Source: Immersiella caudata
Lineage: Eukaryota; Ascomycota; Sordariomycetes; Sordariales; Lasiosphaeriaceae
Reading direction: 5' to 3'
NCBI GenBank assembly: GCA_030512335.1
Contig: JAULSU010000001.1
Span: 8,370,001-8,434,000, forward strand
DNA length: 64,000 bases
In this document: piece after piece, positions 32,750-44,457 of the stretch
Position numbering within the stretch: position 1 is the stretch's first letter
Layout: each line of letters opens with the position of its first letter
Notes under the pieces: model-generated
Databases searched by the model: none
Seen by the model: the letters and a program-made list of their open reading frames with translations, nothing else
What the model was told of the DNA's origin: nothing
Translations under genes and position numbers: made by a program

Positions 32750-33466
32750 ATGGCAACCACCACACCCCGCCCCCGCGCTGCCATGGCCCGGGACGCTTCC
32801 CTCGACATCGACTCCCCGCCCACCCTCATGGGCATGATGATGTCCTCCACCGACCTCCCCTCCACGCTCACCTCCACCCCTCGGAAAACCACCCGGACGC
32901 CCTTGAACCCCGTCCCCGTGACACCCCCGCGCAACATCAACCGTCCCCAACCCAGCACCATCAGCACCTACCACAGCGACGCGGACCCAGACCACGAAGA
33001 CACCACCGACTCCATCGCCAGCACCGCCGTCGACGCCCCCGCCACCCGCACCACCTCCCTCCCCGCCCCAGAACCTGCACCTCTAACCCTCCCCAAAACC
33101 CCCCAAAACCCCCGTCGCACCCATCCCAAAGACAAAGCCGGACGTCCCTCCTTCACCTTCAAAGAAGAAATCAGCTCCGAAACCGAAGAATTCATCACCA
33201 TCACGCATCCCAGCCCGAGTCCCAACCACGATCGCAGCCCCGAAGGATCCCCGCCGCAGTCGCATCAGCGGGGGAGGTTGGGGCATATTGTGTCGATTTC
33301 GGGGATCAAGAGGTCACTGTCGCAGACGGATTTGAGGGGGGTTAGGAGGCCTAGTCGGATTAAGGCGGCGGTGTCGAGGTTGAGTAGGAACTGGGGGGTG
33401 GGAGGGAGAAGGAAAGGGGTGAGAGGGGGAGTGAGCGGGGCATTTGAGGAGGATGGGGAGGGTTGA
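32750..33466 (+). CDS. Disordered Ser/Thr/Pro-rich hypothetical protein
   Basis: 238 residues, one exon, ACG-ATG-GC start. Composition is Thr/Pro/Ser-rich and low complexity for the first two thirds (PRKTTRTPLNPVPVTPPRN). A conserved-looking segment follows: RPSFTFKEEISSETEEFI, then a basic stretch (GIKRSLSQTDLRGVRRPSRI) that could be a nuclear localisation signal or a helix. The end is Gly/Arg-rich. No domain recognised; probably nuclear and intrinsically disordered. The third-codon GC of the first part is very high, which supports this frame over the His/Pro-rich alternative. Confidence 0.55.
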   Translation: MATTTPRPRAAMARDASLDIDSPPTLMGMMMSSTDLPSTLTSTPRKTTRTPLNPVPVTPPRNINRPQPSTISTYHSDADPDHEDTTDSIASTAVDAPATRTTSLPAPEPAPLTLPKTPQNPRRTHPKDKAGRPSFTFKEEISSETEEFITITHPSPSPNHDRSPEGSPPQSHQRGRLGHIVSISGIKRSLSQTDLRGVRRPSRIKAAVSRLSRNWGVGGRRKGVRGGVSGAFEEDGEG

Positions 33467-34155
33467 GTTGATAATTCGTGAAGTTGGAGAGTTGTGAGCA
33501 CTCGTTTGGCTTCATTTGTTGGGTGATGGGATGGAGTTGGATTTGGACTTTGAGGTGGCGGAATGGATGGGCTGGGTTCGAAGGTTGGAAATGTGGATAT
33601 GAACTTGCGCCGACGCGCTGTTTCTTTTGTATAATTTTCCATTTGTCTGTTGGTGATTCTTGTACAAACAGGAGTGTGTCTCCGTCATATGTCCAGTAGG
33701 CAATGTACCTATCACGCTTGTGAGTTGCCCCAGGCGTGATTTGGCCGCCTGTGACTTTCGAGTAAAGGTTAAAATCGGAATACGGCAAGCCATGGGCAAC
33801 ATACCCCATATCGGAGCCTGAGAGTGAAGGATTCATTCCCTGGCCATGTCGTGCATGGTGTTGAAGTTTCGTGATGAGCTTGAAATCGTTCAAGTTACCT
33901 ATCGAAGACTGCCTTTTCACCTGCCACCTCAGCTCCTTCCTCGGAGGCCGAGCTGCGCCAATTAAATCGGTCCTTCCCGCCGAGATCAAGTTACCGTTGT
34001 CTGATCCAATCACACAATCTTGGGCTGCGGCGTTTCAGGCATCAATGTTGTCCGGATTTTTGAGCGACTTTCCGATCCCGCTTCAGATTCTCCCTTTCCC
34101 CAGCTGCTCCTTCCCGACTGATGCTTCACCCCACCTCCAAACTCACTCATCAAAC
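33467..34155. other. No supported gene
   Basis: The HET frame is open back to 33871 but lacks family-like sequence before 34156. Nothing else seen. Confidence 0.5.
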
Positions 34156-35862
34156 ATGCGCCTTATCAACACTGCTACCCATGCGCTAGAATACTTCGAG
34201 GGTGATCCCCCCTTGTATGTTATTCTCTCGCATCGATGGGGAAAAGAAGAGGTGCTCTTCCAAGATATCCAGAACGGTACGGCCAAGACCAAGTCGGCCT
34301 ATTCCAAGATCGAAAGAACCTGTGCTTTGGCCGCTCAACTCGGTATCGACTACGCCTGGATTGACACATGCTGCATCGACAAGAGCAGTAGTGCTGAGCT
34401 CTCGGAATCCATCAACTCGATGTACCGTTGGTACGAGGAATCGACAATATGCTATGCCTATCTGGACGACCTGCCCACCACTTGGATACCCAGCGGGAAC
34501 ATGCTAAAGGACTATGAAACGTCAGATCAGTGGCTACTGGGCCAGCAAGCCATAAGACTGAATGGCCGCGACACGTTTCAACGCTGCAAGTGGTTCACCC
34601 GTGGATGGACCCTCCAAGAACTCCTCGCCCCCTCAGCCGTTGTCTTTCTAAACAGCAACTGGGAAGAGGTTGGCACGAAGCTAAGCCTGTGGTGGCTCAT
34701 CACGGAGCGGACGGGAATCTCTGGCGCCGTTCTTCACGGGAAGGACATCCATTCTACAAGCGTCGCGCAGCGCATGTCCTGGGCGGCGGATCGAGAAACG
34801 ACAAGGGTTGAGGACAAGGCCTACTGCTTGCTAGGTCTCTTCGGAATCAGCATGCCGCTGTTGTATGGCGAGCGGGAGAACGCATTCCTCCGGTTGCAGC
34901 AAGAGATCATCAGGGTTTCCAGCGACTATAGCATCTTCGCCTGGGATCTCTCCAACTTGAATGATGTGATAGTCGGTCATGGGAACATGCTCGCTGCTGG
35001 TCCCCACTGTTTCCGCTTTGGCTCGTGGTCTGTGAAGTGTTCCGAAGAGTCAACCGCTGCAATTACCACCAATAGCGAAGGAATTCATCTAGCACTCCGC
35101 TTGGGCGAACCGGGCCCTGGCTGGTCACATGATTGGCTCGGACCCGTCTGCGACGCGTGGCTGCCCTGCACCCATTATGACAAGGAGCATGGCTGGCGCC
35201 CTGTTGTTCTCTTCTTATCAACTGTGGGAGGCCTGTACAAACGGGTGCCGTCGCTATTCCCGCCTCGAATCCAAAGCGCCTATATCGACAAACTCACCAA
35301 ACCAATCCAATTCACGAACATCCGCGCTTCTCAATCTAACCAAATAAGTTCAAAACGCCAGTCAGTTCTACAAATGGTTACCCGGGACGACCAAGTCCCC
35401 GTTTTAGAGTCCCTCCTGGACAAAGGTATTGGCAAAATCGCCCGGAAGAGGGACTGCGAAAGTGCCATGGAACACGCGATCCTGAGTGGTCAACATCGAG
35501 CGCTGCAGGTACTCCTTGAACACGGCCTGAAGGGTGAGAATCGCACCGATGTGTCAAAGAGCTATCTGTCTACTTTATTGGAACTAGGCCCGAGAGACAC
35601 GATGTTTAGAGAAACCACCCGTATCCTTATCCAGAACGGTCTCTCCCCGGGTGAGAGGGAGTCTTTGGTCATTTCACTTCTACTGGGTATGAGGGGAGAG
35701 TTGAACGCTTCACGGAGAACGATCGTTATGAGTATTGCCGTCGCCCTCGACGTTGAGGCACGTCGCAACATTCACGGTTATATGCAGAGCGGCAAGGTAG
35801 ACATTGATCCCGAGCGGAAGAGGATAATCACGTCGATACTGCATTTTTCCCTTGGATTCTGA
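34156..35862 (+). CDS. HET-domain protein with ankyrin-like C-terminus
   Basis: HET protein, 568 residues, one exon. The start (MRLINTATHALEYFEG) is the common HET opening. Blocks: YVILSHRWGKEEVLFQDIQ (21-39), YAWIDTCCIDKSSSAELSES (66-85), INSMYRWY, KWFTRGWTLQELLAPS, RMSWAADRETTRVED and FGISMPLLYGERENAF. A beta-rich linker follows. The C-terminal 170 residues hold ankyrin-like pairs: VPVLESLLDKGIGKIARKR and ALQVLLEHGLKG, with a third degenerate ILIQNGLSP. HET plus a repeat domain without a NACHT ATPase is compatible with a direct recognition-execution protein. The frame is intact. It is preceded by a 690 bp gap and followed by 900 bp without genes. Confidence 0.85.
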   Translation: MRLINTATHALEYFEGDPPLYVILSHRWGKEEVLFQDIQNGTAKTKSAYSKIERTCALAAQLGIDYAWIDTCCIDKSSSAELSESINSMYRWYEESTICYAYLDDLPTTWIPSGNMLKDYETSDQWLLGQQAIRLNGRDTFQRCKWFTRGWTLQELLAPSAVVFLNSNWEEVGTKLSLWWLITERTGISGAVLHGKDIHSTSVAQRMSWAADRETTRVEDKAYCLLGLFGISMPLLYGERENAFLRLQQEIIRVSSDYSIFAWDLSNLNDVIVGHGNMLAAGPHCFRFGSWSVKCSEESTAAITTNSEGIHLALRLGEPGPGWSHDWLGPVCDAWLPCTHYDKEHGWRPVVLFLSTVGGLYKRVPSLFPPRIQSAYIDKLTKPIQFTNIRASQSNQISSKRQSVLQMVTRDDQVPVLESLLDKGIGKIARKRDCESAMEHAILSGQHRALQVLLEHGLKGENRTDVSKSYLSTLLELGPRDTMFRETTRILIQNGLSPGERESLVISLLLGMRGELNASRRTIVMSIAVALDVEARRNIHGYMQSGKVDIDPERKRIITSILHFSLGF

Positions 35863-36757
35863 ATGACCCTACTTCAAGATGAATATTAAAGGTGGCCTAG
35901 ATTATGGTGCTTAGGTACATGGGTAGCTTGATGTTGTTACGGATCCAAGATGCTCACTAGGAGCACCTTCAATAACCGCCGCCTGCCATCGGGTTTGCGG
36001 CAGTTCCCGTGCATATTGTGAAACTATGCCTCCGTCTCCAAATACGTGGACCAGGGATATATCTCATCAAGATTCCCAACGGGCTTGCGGTAGAGCTGCC
36101 AGGCAACCCGAGGGATTTCCCAGCCTTCCTTTTCGCGACACTACCTCAAAAAAATGGGCCGAGTCTTGTTCAACTGTGCTGGCGGCTTTGCGTGCCCACT
36201 ACTCCCTCACGACATAGCCTCTCTCTCATACCGCTCGGGCATGAGGCTGGTGGAGGCGCCTCGTTTAGCAACCCTATCTAACCACGGTGTCCGCCCCTTC
36301 TCTTGTCAAGGTCGTTCAGGCTAATCCTGGACATCGCATCATCCGATGTGATTACAACATCGCTCCCTGATTATGACGGATGACTGCCGCACGGCTCGCC
36401 CAAAAGGGGGTGAGCGGAAATGCAAAGGTCACCGAATGTCTGCACGAGATAACACTCGGCAATATCTCCAGGGCCAATTAGCAAGCACAACCATCCTCGT
36501 TCACCCGTTGTGGTAACGAGGTCTCTATGGGGGGGGGGGGTCTGTCAGTGGTATCCACCAGGCCGGGTTTCGGGGTTATGACGGACTTAACCGTCGACAA
36601 CAAACGATAGGACCGGAGATTGTTTTTTATCGTTTGGACTGACTCGACAAGAATGAAAATGATAAATATCACAGCCTGAGGTCATTTCCACCGAACCTGC
36701 AGCCAGTCTTGCCCAATTCCAGCTTTTCTACATCAACATCCACCACTAGACCTCACC
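35863..36757. other. No supported gene
   Basis: Intergenic, with a G12 run at 36529-36540; otherwise nothing recognised. Confidence 0.5.
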
Positions 36758-38124
36758 ATGCCTGGCGCAAACGCCCTCCCGATGGCACCTCCCCCCCAGA
36801 GCCCTCTGGCGCGGTACCGTATCCTCTCCCCGACCGCCTCCGTCCGCGTCAGTCCCCTCTGTCTCGGAGCCATGAGCCTCGGCGACGCCTGGAGCGATTC
36901 CCGTCCGTCCCTCCCCACCCTAACCCTGACTCATCTCCCCTGAATCCTTCCCCTATTCTCCCCTCCCCCCTGACTAACACCACCACCAGTGGGCCCTTGC
37001 TCCCCCGAAACCACCGAGGAAATCCTCGATTACTTTTACTCCCAAGGAGGCAACTTCATCGACACCGCCAACAACTACCAATTTGAGGAGTCCGAACGTC
37101 GTATCGGCGCGTGGATGAAGAAGCGCGGGAATCGGGACCAGATGGTCATCGCGACAAAGTACACGACCAGCTTCCTCGCTGTTGAACCCGACATGCCGGC
37201 AAAGGCGAATATCTTGATCAACTATGGGGGAAATGGCTCCAAGAGTTTGCACCTCTCCGTCAAGGCCAGCTTGGAGAAGCTGCAGACTGATTACATTGAC
37301 ATCGTTCGTCCCCTTTCCCTCTTCTCCGTCCGCAGCAATTCCACTCAACCCATTCCGCCTCCCCCCCTCAGCCCCCATCCCAAGTACCCAAAAGTAAGAT
37401 AATCCCACGTAGCTGCTAACCAAAACCCCAGCTCTACGTCCACTGGTACGACTTTTCCACCTCCATCCCCGAACTAATGCACGCTCTCAACACCCTTATC
37501 CTCTCCCGTCGTGTCCTCTACCTCGGCGCCTCTGACACCCCTGCCTGGATCGTCTCCAAAGCAAACGAATACGCCCGCGCCCACAACCTCGTCCCCTTCT
37601 CCATCTACCAAGGCCGCTGGTCCGCCTCCGCACGCGATTTTGAGCGCGAAATAATACCAATGTGTCGAGCCGAGGGCATGGCGCTTGCGCCATGGGGTGC
37701 GCTTGGCAGCGGGAATTTTAGGAGTGCGGAACAGAGAGCTAGGGGGAAGGAAGAAGGGAGGAAGGGGGAGTCGAGCGAGAGGGATGTGAAGGTAAGTGAG
37801 GTCTTGGAGAGGGTTGCAGAGAGAAAGGGGAGTACGGTTACGGGGATTGCGCAGGCGTATGTTTGTGCCAAGGCGGGGTATGTGTTTCCTATTGTGGGGT
37901 GCAGGACGTTGGAGCATCTTAAGGGGAACATTGAGGCGCTGAAGGTGAAGTTGTCAAGGGAGGATATCAGGGAGATTGAGGGGGCGGTGCCGTTTCAGTT
38001 GGGGTTTCCGGGGGATATGCTTTGGGGCAAGGAGGTGCCTGAGGTGATGGGGGATGTTTGGTTGCTGGGGATGGGGGGGACGACGGACTATGTTCCCGAC
38101 GGGAAGCCATTGGGGAGGGAGTAG
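36758..38124 (+). CDS. Aldo/keto reductase (norsolorinic-acid/aryl-alcohol reductase type)
   Basis: Cytosolic NADPH-dependent reductase of the AKR superfamily. Three exons (36758-36902, 36990-37303, 37432-38124) splice in phase to 383 residues. The first joint restores SDSLGPCSPETTEE and the second YIDILYVHWYD; introns are 87 and 128 bp with CTAAC branch points. The catalytic tetrad is visible: Asp73 and Tyr78 (NFIDTANNYQ), Lys105 (MVIATKYT) and His157 (LYVHWYD). LGASDTPAW and IVGCRTLEHL follow as in aryl-alcohol dehydrogenases (AAD) and the AflE/StcV type. Donors GTCCGT and GTTCGT are non-standard but fit both phase and homology. The substrate is unknown; no polyketide cluster lies nearby. 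Confidence 0.88.
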
Positions 38125-38176
38125 TTTTGTGGCAGATAATTAAGAACGGGTGTGATTAATCTAGGTAGGTAGTGCC

Positions 38177-41039
38177 TCATCTCAGCTTTGACTCATTCGC
38201 CCACCGATCATCCGACCCCCTGAGCTCCAACAAGTACTCATCAAACTTGACCACCGACGCAAACGCATCCTGCACATGCTGGTAGACCAACATCTGCTTC
38301 CTAAACCTAGCCAGGTATCTCGCCAGCGTGATGACATTCCTTATCTGTCTCCCGTTCAGCTCCACCTGCGCCAATTTTGGAATGTTGCGTTCTAGGTCGT
38401 TGGTGTCGACGCGCTCCTTGGTCTTGGACAGCATGCGGATAAAATTGCGCCAGATTTCGACCCGCTGGTCTTCGTCAAGTTGGGTGTACCGGATGGCGAG
38501 GTGGATTCGACTCTTGAAAGCTTCGTCAAAGGTGCCGACCCGGTTTGTGGTGAGGATGAGGATGCCGTCGTAGTATTCCAAGGCGCGGAGGAAGACTGTG
38601 CGTCGAAGATTTAGTTTCTGTCCTTCAGGTGCAGGCTTTTGATACGTACCTGAAACAATGGCATTCTGCTTTTGATCTGTCACGGTTCTTTCCTCCAGAA
38701 AGACATCTGCCTCATCTAGGAGCACCACTAGAAATCCCGCATCAGCTGGCCGAACGTCTCTGTCTTGATTCCGACTGAAGCTTACCGCAACCCCAAGCCT
38801 TACCGATGGCGAGAACCGAGTTGAGGTACTAGTAACGTCAGCAAACTCCGGGGTCTCTCTTGGGGTTTCAATGAGGAACAAGGTGGGGGGTGTTTTACCT
38901 TCTCAACCGTCGTCGGCTCTATGCCAACATCACCACAGGTAATTCGATACAATGGGCGTTCTTGTGTCTCAGCAATACTCTCCGCTGTCAATGTCTTACC
39001 AGTCCCTGGGCCGCCGTGAAGAAGGATAAGAAGACCCTGGCCCTTTTCCGCTATAATATCCGGCGATGGACTTAAGTGGTACCCATGCGCCATGACGGCT
39101 GCTTGGATCAGCTCCTTGGTCACCTCTGGGACTACCAGTCGTTTGAAGGCCTCCTTGTTCCACGTCACATCGGTGATTCGATCGACCCTGATGAGACCTT
39201 GAACGAGTCAGCCTAGGTGAAAGAGAAACCTGTATGATTCGTGATGGCATGCTTACGCCACGATTTCGACCCAAAGTCGAAGGCATGGATGCGCGGCGGC
39301 AGAGTCGCAAGGAATTCGTCGCTTGGTGGTTCCTCCTTGTTCATTGCCTCGCTTCCGAGGTCGTCGTGGTACCTCATGAAGATAAAATTGCTGGGATGCA
39401 TTCTCCGAAACATGTTGTAGTCGATCATCATCCGGCGTTCGATCTACTGCCTGTTAGAACTTTAATGCAGCCAAGTTTGGCTACATGCCAAATGGAAAGC
39501 GGGAACCATTACCGGTTTCTCGACTTCCTTGCTCTCTATTTCCGGATCCTCATAGGATACGAGACACTTCTTTCGGGAACGCCAGAACCTGTTTCCCCGA
39601 GCTATGAGCTGGTCGCGAAGCTCCGGCTTAGCGAATCGTAGAGGATAGACTTCGAGGTCAGTGATATCTACCTCGCCATCGAGCTGGGTGATAGCTTCCC
39701 CCCCTCTTCTCAGCATCGTAGCCAAACTAACCTTACCGATCTCCCTTTGGAAATTACCACTGAAGGTCCAGTGCTCAACTAATACCAATCCAGTGTCATA
39801 ATCCCAAGTGTGAGGCTTCACACGGGAAGCCACTACGGTCCCGAAGCTATCGGCCTCTGAATAGATGACCAGTTCCCCCGGACGGAAAAGGCGGGCGTAG
39901 TGGTCAAAAGTAATCTTCCCGCGTGCAAGGAGTTCATCTGTTTCATCCCAAACTTTCCTTTTGTTCTCTTCGAACCAATTGCAGACCATGATTACGCTCT
40001 CGCGGTCGAAGTCATCAAGGCCAGCAGAGTGGCAAAGCTTGAGAAAAGCCTTGTTGTAGACGTAGTAAAGCATGAAGGGCTCCTCACAATGCCATCGAGG
40101 CTTCCCTTTCAGGCCTGGGAAACTATCCTTGTGCTCCTGGGTAATTCGGTGGAGGGCGTTTCCCAGGGACTTGTTGAACAGGACGTATTTGGTAATCGGC
40201 TTGGCGGTGGGCGAGTCGTTGAGCACCCTTCCGTTCTTGTATCCGACCAAACGTTGGTAGTCCGGTCCGCCCTTGCAGAAACAGTTGTACGCGTTCAAAA
40301 CGGCAAACGCAATATTCGGGTGCCGGTCGAGATGGGTCGTGATGTTCTCGATGCCCTGAAGGCCACGGAGGTGGTCCGACATTAGGTCGCCCTTGAAGAT
40401 TCTCGGCTCGTCGTGGAAGCAGTTGCGGTTACTGTCGCGGCAGTAGACCATGTGGACCTCCTTGAAGATTGGCATGGTGGGCGGGCTAGTATCTTGGGTC
40501 GGTATGTCTGTCGATGCGTCGGTCGACTTGGCTTCCTGTGCACGGGTCTCCTCTCCGGATTTTGACACCTTCTCCCTCAGAAGCTCGTTCTCGATGGATA
40601 ACCTGGCGACGGACTTGATGAGGTGCTCGATAAGCTGCTGGTTCGGACCGTCACTCGATGTGTCAAGCCCGGGAAGCCCACGAAGCCTCTGCCTAATCTC
40701 GGATTCAATCGCTGCGGCGCCCGCTGATGTGTCGAGCTGTACCCCATCGGGAAGAATCCCATCGTTGACGGCGGTTTCGGGTTCGACCTTCTGCACTTCT
40801 TCTGGTTTGCTCGCTGGTGGCAGCGGAGGAGCGCCGATGCGAAACATACCCGGTGCTTCGCCTGGGCCTGCAGCGTCGCCGATCGATTGCTCTGGCATCC
40901 ACACCGTCGAGTTTGTTGCATCTGTCTGGTCCGTCGAGATGGTGTTGTGCACGTCCTGAAGCGCACTTGCCGCTTGCTCGCCGTCGTCAGACACGCCAAA
41001 GCCGGCAACGGCCAATGGTGCTGCATTATCTTCAAACAT
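38177..41039 (-). CDS. AAA+ ATPase with DUF7025-type N-terminal half
   Basis: Predicted ATP-driven remodeller, target unknown. Six exons (41039-39513, 39443-39257, 39197-38899, 38828-38786, 38727-38650, 38595-38177) splice in phase to 850 residues; introns are 54-70 bp. The first 170 residues are disordered. A DUF7025-like region follows, with ARLFRPGELVIYSEADSF, DITDLEVYPLRF and LIARGNRFW. The AAA module has Walker A GGPGTGKT (633-640), Walker B VVLLDEAD (686-693), sensor ILTTNR, arginine finger FKSRIHLAIRY and a C-terminal lid. It starts 415 bp from, and diverges from, the DUF7708 gene. Exon 4 is only 43 bp. The start at 41039 (MFEDN) is preferred over an in-frame ATG at 41195. Family assignment is firm; biological role is open. 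Confidence 0.88.
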
Positions 41040-41454
41040 TGTTGAGAATGATGGTGGAGGCTTGCACAAATGTCGGACAAAGTGGAATCTGAACAAGGTG
41101 GAAGCCCGGTTTTGTCCTGCGTCGTGCGTGCCATCCACCCACCGAAAAATACAATGCAGGTATACTGTGTGGCTTGGCTTCCACCTTGCGTCCATGGCTG
41201 TGCACAGCGCGGGGCAACCAATAATGCATTTGTCAAAGTTGACGGGGACACGAAGGGGTGGGGATAGCCTTCAGGCAGCCTGAGGCAGTGCATGCGCCCC
41301 CACGTACGGCTGCCCATATGTTCGTGAGGGGAAACCTGAATCTCACCTGAAAAGCTACCAAGCACCTGAAGCAGAGCTCTTCTACGACCGAAATTCCGCT
41401 CATGGTGAGCTTAGTATCCTTCTACATTGCGATAGCCGACGCAGTCGCCCAAAA
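41040..41454. promoter_or_regulatory. Shared divergent promoter region (AAA / DUF7708 pair)
   Basis: 415 bp between the two start codons with no other gene; it must hold both promoters. No clear TATA box or known motif was recognised. Confidence 0.5.
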
Positions 41455-43216
41455 ATGAACCCCATCGACCAGCAGCTTGTTCTCGCGGCGGACGCCAACC
41501 CCGCACAGAACAACATCGCATGGTACGGGCCAGGCCCAGGCAGCAGTGCCCCGCTCGATGTGGTGCAGCAAGCGTACAATAGGGCGCTCCAATTTCACCA
41601 ACAAGAGTTCGCACCTGCTTCTCATGACGCCATCTCGTGGCTGTCGACAACCACAAAGATCAACGATGTTCTCGACATTCTCGCCAAAACGCAGGAGGCA
41701 TACTTGAGCAAAAAACGAGGGCGGCGGAAAATAACATCCGCCGCAATCTCTTGGTGGAAGGCACTTTCAACCCGGATGATGCAGTATGGCAGCGTCATCA
41801 ATACCGTCGTCTCCTCAAATCCCGAGTATGCCGCCCTCGTCTGGGGCGCCATGAAATTTCTGTTTACCGTCACCATAAATCACGAAGAACTCTCGAGCAA
41901 AATAGCCCGAGCGTTTGCCGAAATTGGCGATGTCCTCCCCGAAGTCGAGTTCGTTTCGAAGAAATTGTATCCGACGGAGCGAATCCAGCTCACGCTCTCC
42001 AATGTCTACGCCCAGGTCGTGGAGTTCTGCATCAGGGCGACGAAGTGGTACAACAAGACGCGGCAGAGCCCGATCAAAAAAGTCTTTAGCGCCATCGTCA
42101 AGCCTTGGCCTCTGGAGTTTCACGATGTCAAGATGAGCATCGACTCTCAGTTCAGAAGACTCCGTGAACAATCTGCCATCGCTCACCAGGCCGAAACGCG
42201 AGACATTCACGTGAAACTGGGAGAAATACAACAGATTTTGAGCCATGGGTGCTCAGTCAGCCAGGCCTTTGGTGAGGACTCATCCTGGCTAAAACTCACT
42301 CTCGCCAGGTAGAAATCTTGCATGAGGCAGTGCACTAACGCAAGTAGGATCCGATGGAACTCCCCTTCAAGACAATCCGTCCCTCACACGGTCGCTGCCG
42401 TTCATCTTTGAGAGGGTTTCGACGTACTTGGCCTGCAACACTCTAGATCCAAAGCAAGCCCTAGCTATGGGGGTTGTCATGAGAGACCGGCGACGAGCAA
42501 GGGGAGCAACAATACCACCCGCTGCCTGGGAGTCGCAACAATTACGCGACTGGATCTCCATGCCGGGCTCGAAGGTCTTGCAGCTTCAGGGCTGTTCATT
42601 GCGCACTGAGCAGTCGAGAGATGTCGCCATCGACCTCGTCCAGCTGCTGCAAACGATGGGTCTGCACGTCAGCTGGTACCTGACCAGTGACACCAGCACG
42701 GACAAGCCAACCCACCCAACCACCACACCCATCGACATCATCCGGTCCCTGATCAAACAAATTCTTGATCAGCACGGGGATACGGCCAAATCTTGGGGTA
42801 TCAACGACAGCCATTTCGCCGACTGCCAGACAAAGCGAGACTGGCTCCGGCTCTTGGTCACCGTTCTGTCGCATGTGCCAAAACTCGTCCTTGTCATTGA
42901 CGCACAGAGGGCAACCTCGGGCATGGCCGACACGATCGCCGAGTTTTGGCAAGAGATGAAGGAGCAGAACATCCCAACCACGGTCAAAATACTGGTATTA
43001 ATAAACGAATCTCCGGCTTCGGCGTTGGGAGGCTTCCCGGTGCTTCCAGCTACGACTGCCCCTCGATTTGGACTCCCAGCGCGGCCTCGGTCAAGCCCGC
43101 CACGGAGTCGAGTTCTTTCACGGTTTGGAATCAGCCGTGGTAGAGTGCCGAGGGCTCAACTGGGAGAAGGATTGGAAAACTTCAAGCCGTTTGTGTTACG
43201 GCTCTTGAACTCATGA
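41455..43216 (+). CDS. DUF7708 protein with P-loop-less NACHT-like second half
   Basis: Two exons (41455-42271, 42348-43216) with a 76 bp intron (GTGAGG donor, CACTAACGC branch point) give 561 residues; the joint reads AFGSDGTPLQDNP. Residues about 115-200 (SNPEYAALVWGAMKFLF, TINHEELSSKIARAF) match DUF7708, a helical N-terminal domain of many fungal NACHT/STAND proteins. The second half starts with KVLQLQGCSLRTEQ where a P-loop strand should lead to GxxGxGK[ST], which is missing. LVLVIDAQRATSG resembles the Walker B strand. The last 70 residues are Pro/Arg-rich and low complexity; another frame (SSYDCPSIWTPSAAS, 43050-43143) looks more natural, so a 3' frameshift is possible. The protein may be an adaptor for the divergent AAA ATPase (inference). 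Confidence 0.65.
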
Positions 43217-43569
43217 AATAGGGGACCAAGGGTATCCTTCGAGAACGTGGATATGAAGGATCAACCCTTCACCAGCAAGACTGCTTTGTGGTCGCAGTTG
43301 TCGGCTGGAGCGTGCCGAGCCAAAGTCTCGGATCAATCTACGCCGGCGAATCAAAATGAGGCCCCCCCCCCGGAAAGTCCGTGGCTCAGCCCCTGGAAGA
43401 TTACACAGCACTCTCGCCAAGGCCGGGCCACGTGCCATTTGACAGGGGGTGAAACCTAATGTGGGACAACCAAAAAAAAGTCAACGACCTCCCTCCACAT
43501 TTCATAGCGCGGCGAAACGCGGTAGGTACTACGGACCAGCCCGTCGAAGCTGTGGCATAACTTGTTATC
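43217..43569. other. No supported gene
   Basis: Short spacer; nothing recognised. Confidence 0.5.
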
Positions 43570-44457
43570 ATGGCGGCATCTCCATCGGGATTCGCCCTCC
43601 GCGTGAATGGCACGTCGTGTTTGAACCACGAAGTCGACTGCGGACAGACGGTCGCGCCATACCACGTCTGCTGCCCCGCCGGATCATTCTGCCCGACCCA
43701 ATATAACGTCGATGTGAGTATCATCCGACACAGATCACTCATAGCCGCGGCGAAGTAGCTGACAATGCCCAAAGTGCTGCCCGACGCCCGCAAACTGCAC
43801 CGCATCATTGGTTCAAAATCCCCGCTGCGCGAATGAAACGTGGGACCTCTATGACAACGGGGGCTATTTCTGCTGTCTCAAGGGATTGTTTGGATACGCC
43901 GCGAGGGTGACTAATAGTAACGGGTGTGGGTCAGAGGGATATATCCTCAAGAGCGGCGAGGTGATGCTGCCTCTTGTCCGGGCCGGGGAAGGTAAGATTA
44001 TGCTCCTCGGGTAATGCGGCTGTGACTTTGCTCGCCTTTGTACTGACATCATAAACAAGATCCATCCACTACATCTTCGCCTTCCTCGTCGAGCAGCTCC
44101 GCATCCACAGCTACCTCGTCCTCCCCACCACCATCAGCAACACCTCCATTGCCGAGCCAAGAGAGCCCCAGCTTACCCACCGGTACCAAAGCGGGCATCG
44201 GTATCGGGGTTACCATCGGTGTGATTGCTCTAGCCCTGCTAGCGTGGGCAGCATTCGCGCGTCACAAGCGGAGGCGGCTGAAAGGCAGCGAGAAAAACAG
44301 CCCACCCGTTGTGCCTCAGGAGCTACATGTAGTCGCTGGTCCGAGTCCCGAGGTCAAAAGCGCCGGGTATCAACGTTACGAGCTGGATGGGAGGCAGATG
44401 CCTGTGGAGGTGGCTGGGGAGAATAACCACGCGGTTGAGTTGGAGGCTCGTCGGTAG
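43570..44457 (+). CDS. Cysteine-rich single-pass membrane protein with Ser/Thr stalk
   Basis: Three exons (43570-43713, 43775-43991, 44060-44457) with introns of 61 and 68 bp give 252 residues. The ectodomain is Cys-rich: SCLNHEVDCGQTVAPYHVCC, FCPTQYN, CCPTPANCTAS, WDLYDNGGYFCCLKG and NSNGCGSEGY. A Ser/Thr/Pro stalk (SPSSSSSSASTATSSSPPPS) and one transmembrane helix (GIGIGVTIGVIALALLAWAA) follow, then a basic cytoplasmic tail (RHKRRRLKG). This architecture recurs in Pezizomycotina; a sensor or adhesion role at the cell surface is plausible but unproven. No classical signal peptide is visible at the chosen start, which is odd for an ectodomain; an upstream exon could supply it. Confidence 0.75.

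Noticed and set aside
32506..33345. 279-codon His/Pro-rich frame overlapping the 32750 gene
   Set aside because: His/Pro/Arg-only composition is the off-frame reading of a GC-rich gene; the 32750 frame has ordered segments and a good start.
20135..38124. Secondary-metabolite cluster
   Set aside because: P450, aldo/keto reductase, SDR and methyltransferase genes are scattered and no synthase backbone gene is present.
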